From the NCBI GenBank assembly GCA_025056515.1, contig JANWWB010000154.1, positions 1-5,297 on the forward strand: DNA of 5,297 bases, written 5' to 3'. Below are positions 4,806-5,297 of this stretch, piece after piece; positions within the stretch are counted from its first letter, which is position 1; each line of letters starts with the position of its first letter. Under the pieces are notes generated by a model, which made no database searches, was not told where the DNA came from, and saw nothing but the letters and a program-made list of their open reading frames with translations. The DNA comes from Anaerolineales bacterium (lineage in GTDB: Bacteria > Chloroflexota > Anaerolineae > Anaerolineales > Villigracilaceae). Both the position numbers and the translations under genes were made by a program.

Positions 4806-5297
4806 TTAGCAGTTTTCTTTTGTCTCTACAAAGAGATATTTTGCCACAACGTTGCCAAGCGTGACGAGCTGTCCCCCAACTTCAACGGTGATGGTCTGAT
4901 TGAAAGGCAAGACTTCACGTACGCGCAAGGAAGCGCCAGGGAGGAGATGATTACGTTCCAGGAAGGCCAGTAACTCGGGATTTTCTTCGCCCAGTTCGTG
5001 GATGCGACGCAACGTGACCGTCTCTCCCACGGGGACGCGCGTGAGGGGAATCCAGGAAGCGACCGCCTCTTCACAGCCGGGGAGCGGATTGCCGTGCGGA
5101 CAGGTCTGCGGATGACCAAGCCGTTCGAGCAGGGCGTTTTCAGTCAATGAGGAAATGGCGTGTTCGAGGTGGTGCGCTTCGGCATGTAGTTTGGACCAGG
5201 GCAAGGTTTCGAGCATCAGCCATTCCATCAACATATGCCGACGCATGACCACGCGTGCTGCCTCCCAACCTGTTTGAGTAAGATGTGGCCCCTTGGG
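4806..5297 (-). CDS. DtxR/MntR-family metal-dependent transcriptional regulator with C-terminal FeoA domain (partial, N-terminus outside window)
   Basis: The frame is open across the right edge of the window. An apparent GTG start at 5252 is internal, because the 15 codons before it (PKGPHLTQTGWEAAR) match the family's wing and linker just after the DNA-binding HTH. About 163 residues are seen and roughly 60 (the HTH) are missing. The metal and dimerisation domain has RRHMLMEW, LPWSKLHAEAHHLEH and the CPHGNPLPG turn. By alignment to DtxR, fragment residues H21, E25 and H38 match ancillary ligands His79, Glu83 and His98, while E45 and H46 match Glu105 and His106. The Cys102 position is His42. 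The C-terminal 80 residues form an SH3-like FeoA domain (VPVGETVTLRRI...LLPGASLRV...EVGGQLVTLGNVVAKYLFV). Proteins of this type repress metal-uptake genes when Fe2+ or Mn2+ is bound. The metal here is unknown. It is the first gene seen in the cluster with era. Confidence 0.9.
   Translation of the reverse strand, partial: PKGPHLTQTGWEAARVVMRRHMLMEWLMLETLPWSKLHAEAHHLEHAISSLTENALLERLGHPQTCPHGNPLPGCEEAVASWIPLTRVPVGETVTLRRIHELGEENPELLAFLERNHLLPGASLRVREVLPFNQTITVEVGGQLVTLGNVVAKYLFVETKENC

Noticed and set aside
5120..5252. GTG at 5252 as the true start of the DtxR-family gene
   Set aside because: The codons upstream to the window edge continue the family's conserved LT..G...A..V.RRH segment, so the gene is truncated by the window.
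1..5297. tRNA genes, CRISPR arrays, transposase genes
   Set aside because: No cloverleaf with a GTTC-type arm, no regularly spaced direct repeats and no transposase motifs were found on either strand.

Overview
The window looks like an ordinary chromosomal segment of a Chloroflexota bacterium, most likely Anaerolineae or a relative. This rests on two small membrane-anchored proteins whose 'LR.DYR..Y.L.IA..YA' segment and Pro/Thr-rich linker I associate with that group, plus a SHS2-free mix of conserved genes (DtxR-type regulator, era, yhhN, exonuclease III). The taxonomic call is an inference from recall, not a search. All genes except the first are on the minus strand.

Left edge (2-634, +): the C-terminal part of a multi-pass membrane protein with a soluble extracytoplasmic tail, cut by the window edge. 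It converges on the next gene, with a small hairpin between them. Then, reading on the minus strand (1782 down to 671), come two tandem, 4-nt-overlapping genes for homologous single-pass membrane proteins. Only the second has an added Pro/Thr linker and a beta-rich C-terminal domain.

Middle (1783-2189): no protein gene, but clearly functional. It holds a small bacterial SRP RNA (ffs, 1821-1925, -) with a near-consensus sigma70-type promoter (TTGACA, 17 bp, TATCCT), a pairing 5'/3' end helix and a U-rich tail. Upstream of it is a degenerate palindromic dispersed-type repeat (2013-2136). The long open frame crossing ffs is not a real N-terminus.

Right half: exonuclease III (2190-2963, -), a 240-bp gap in which I see no supported element, and a tight minus-strand cluster transcribed as DtxR-family metal regulator (5' end outside the window) - era - yhhN. 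Gaps are 18 and 6 nt, and the yhhN Shine-Dalgarno lies in the last codons of era.

Functionally the segment combines protein targeting (SRP RNA), ribosome assembly (Era), DNA repair (exonuclease III), lipid metabolism (YhhN/lysoplasmalogenase-like), metal regulation and envelope proteins of unknown role. I did not find evidence of a new defence or mobile system. The most useful points are the unannotated ffs gene, the paralogous membrane protein pair beside it, the repeat, and the unusual metal-ligand set of the DtxR-like protein.
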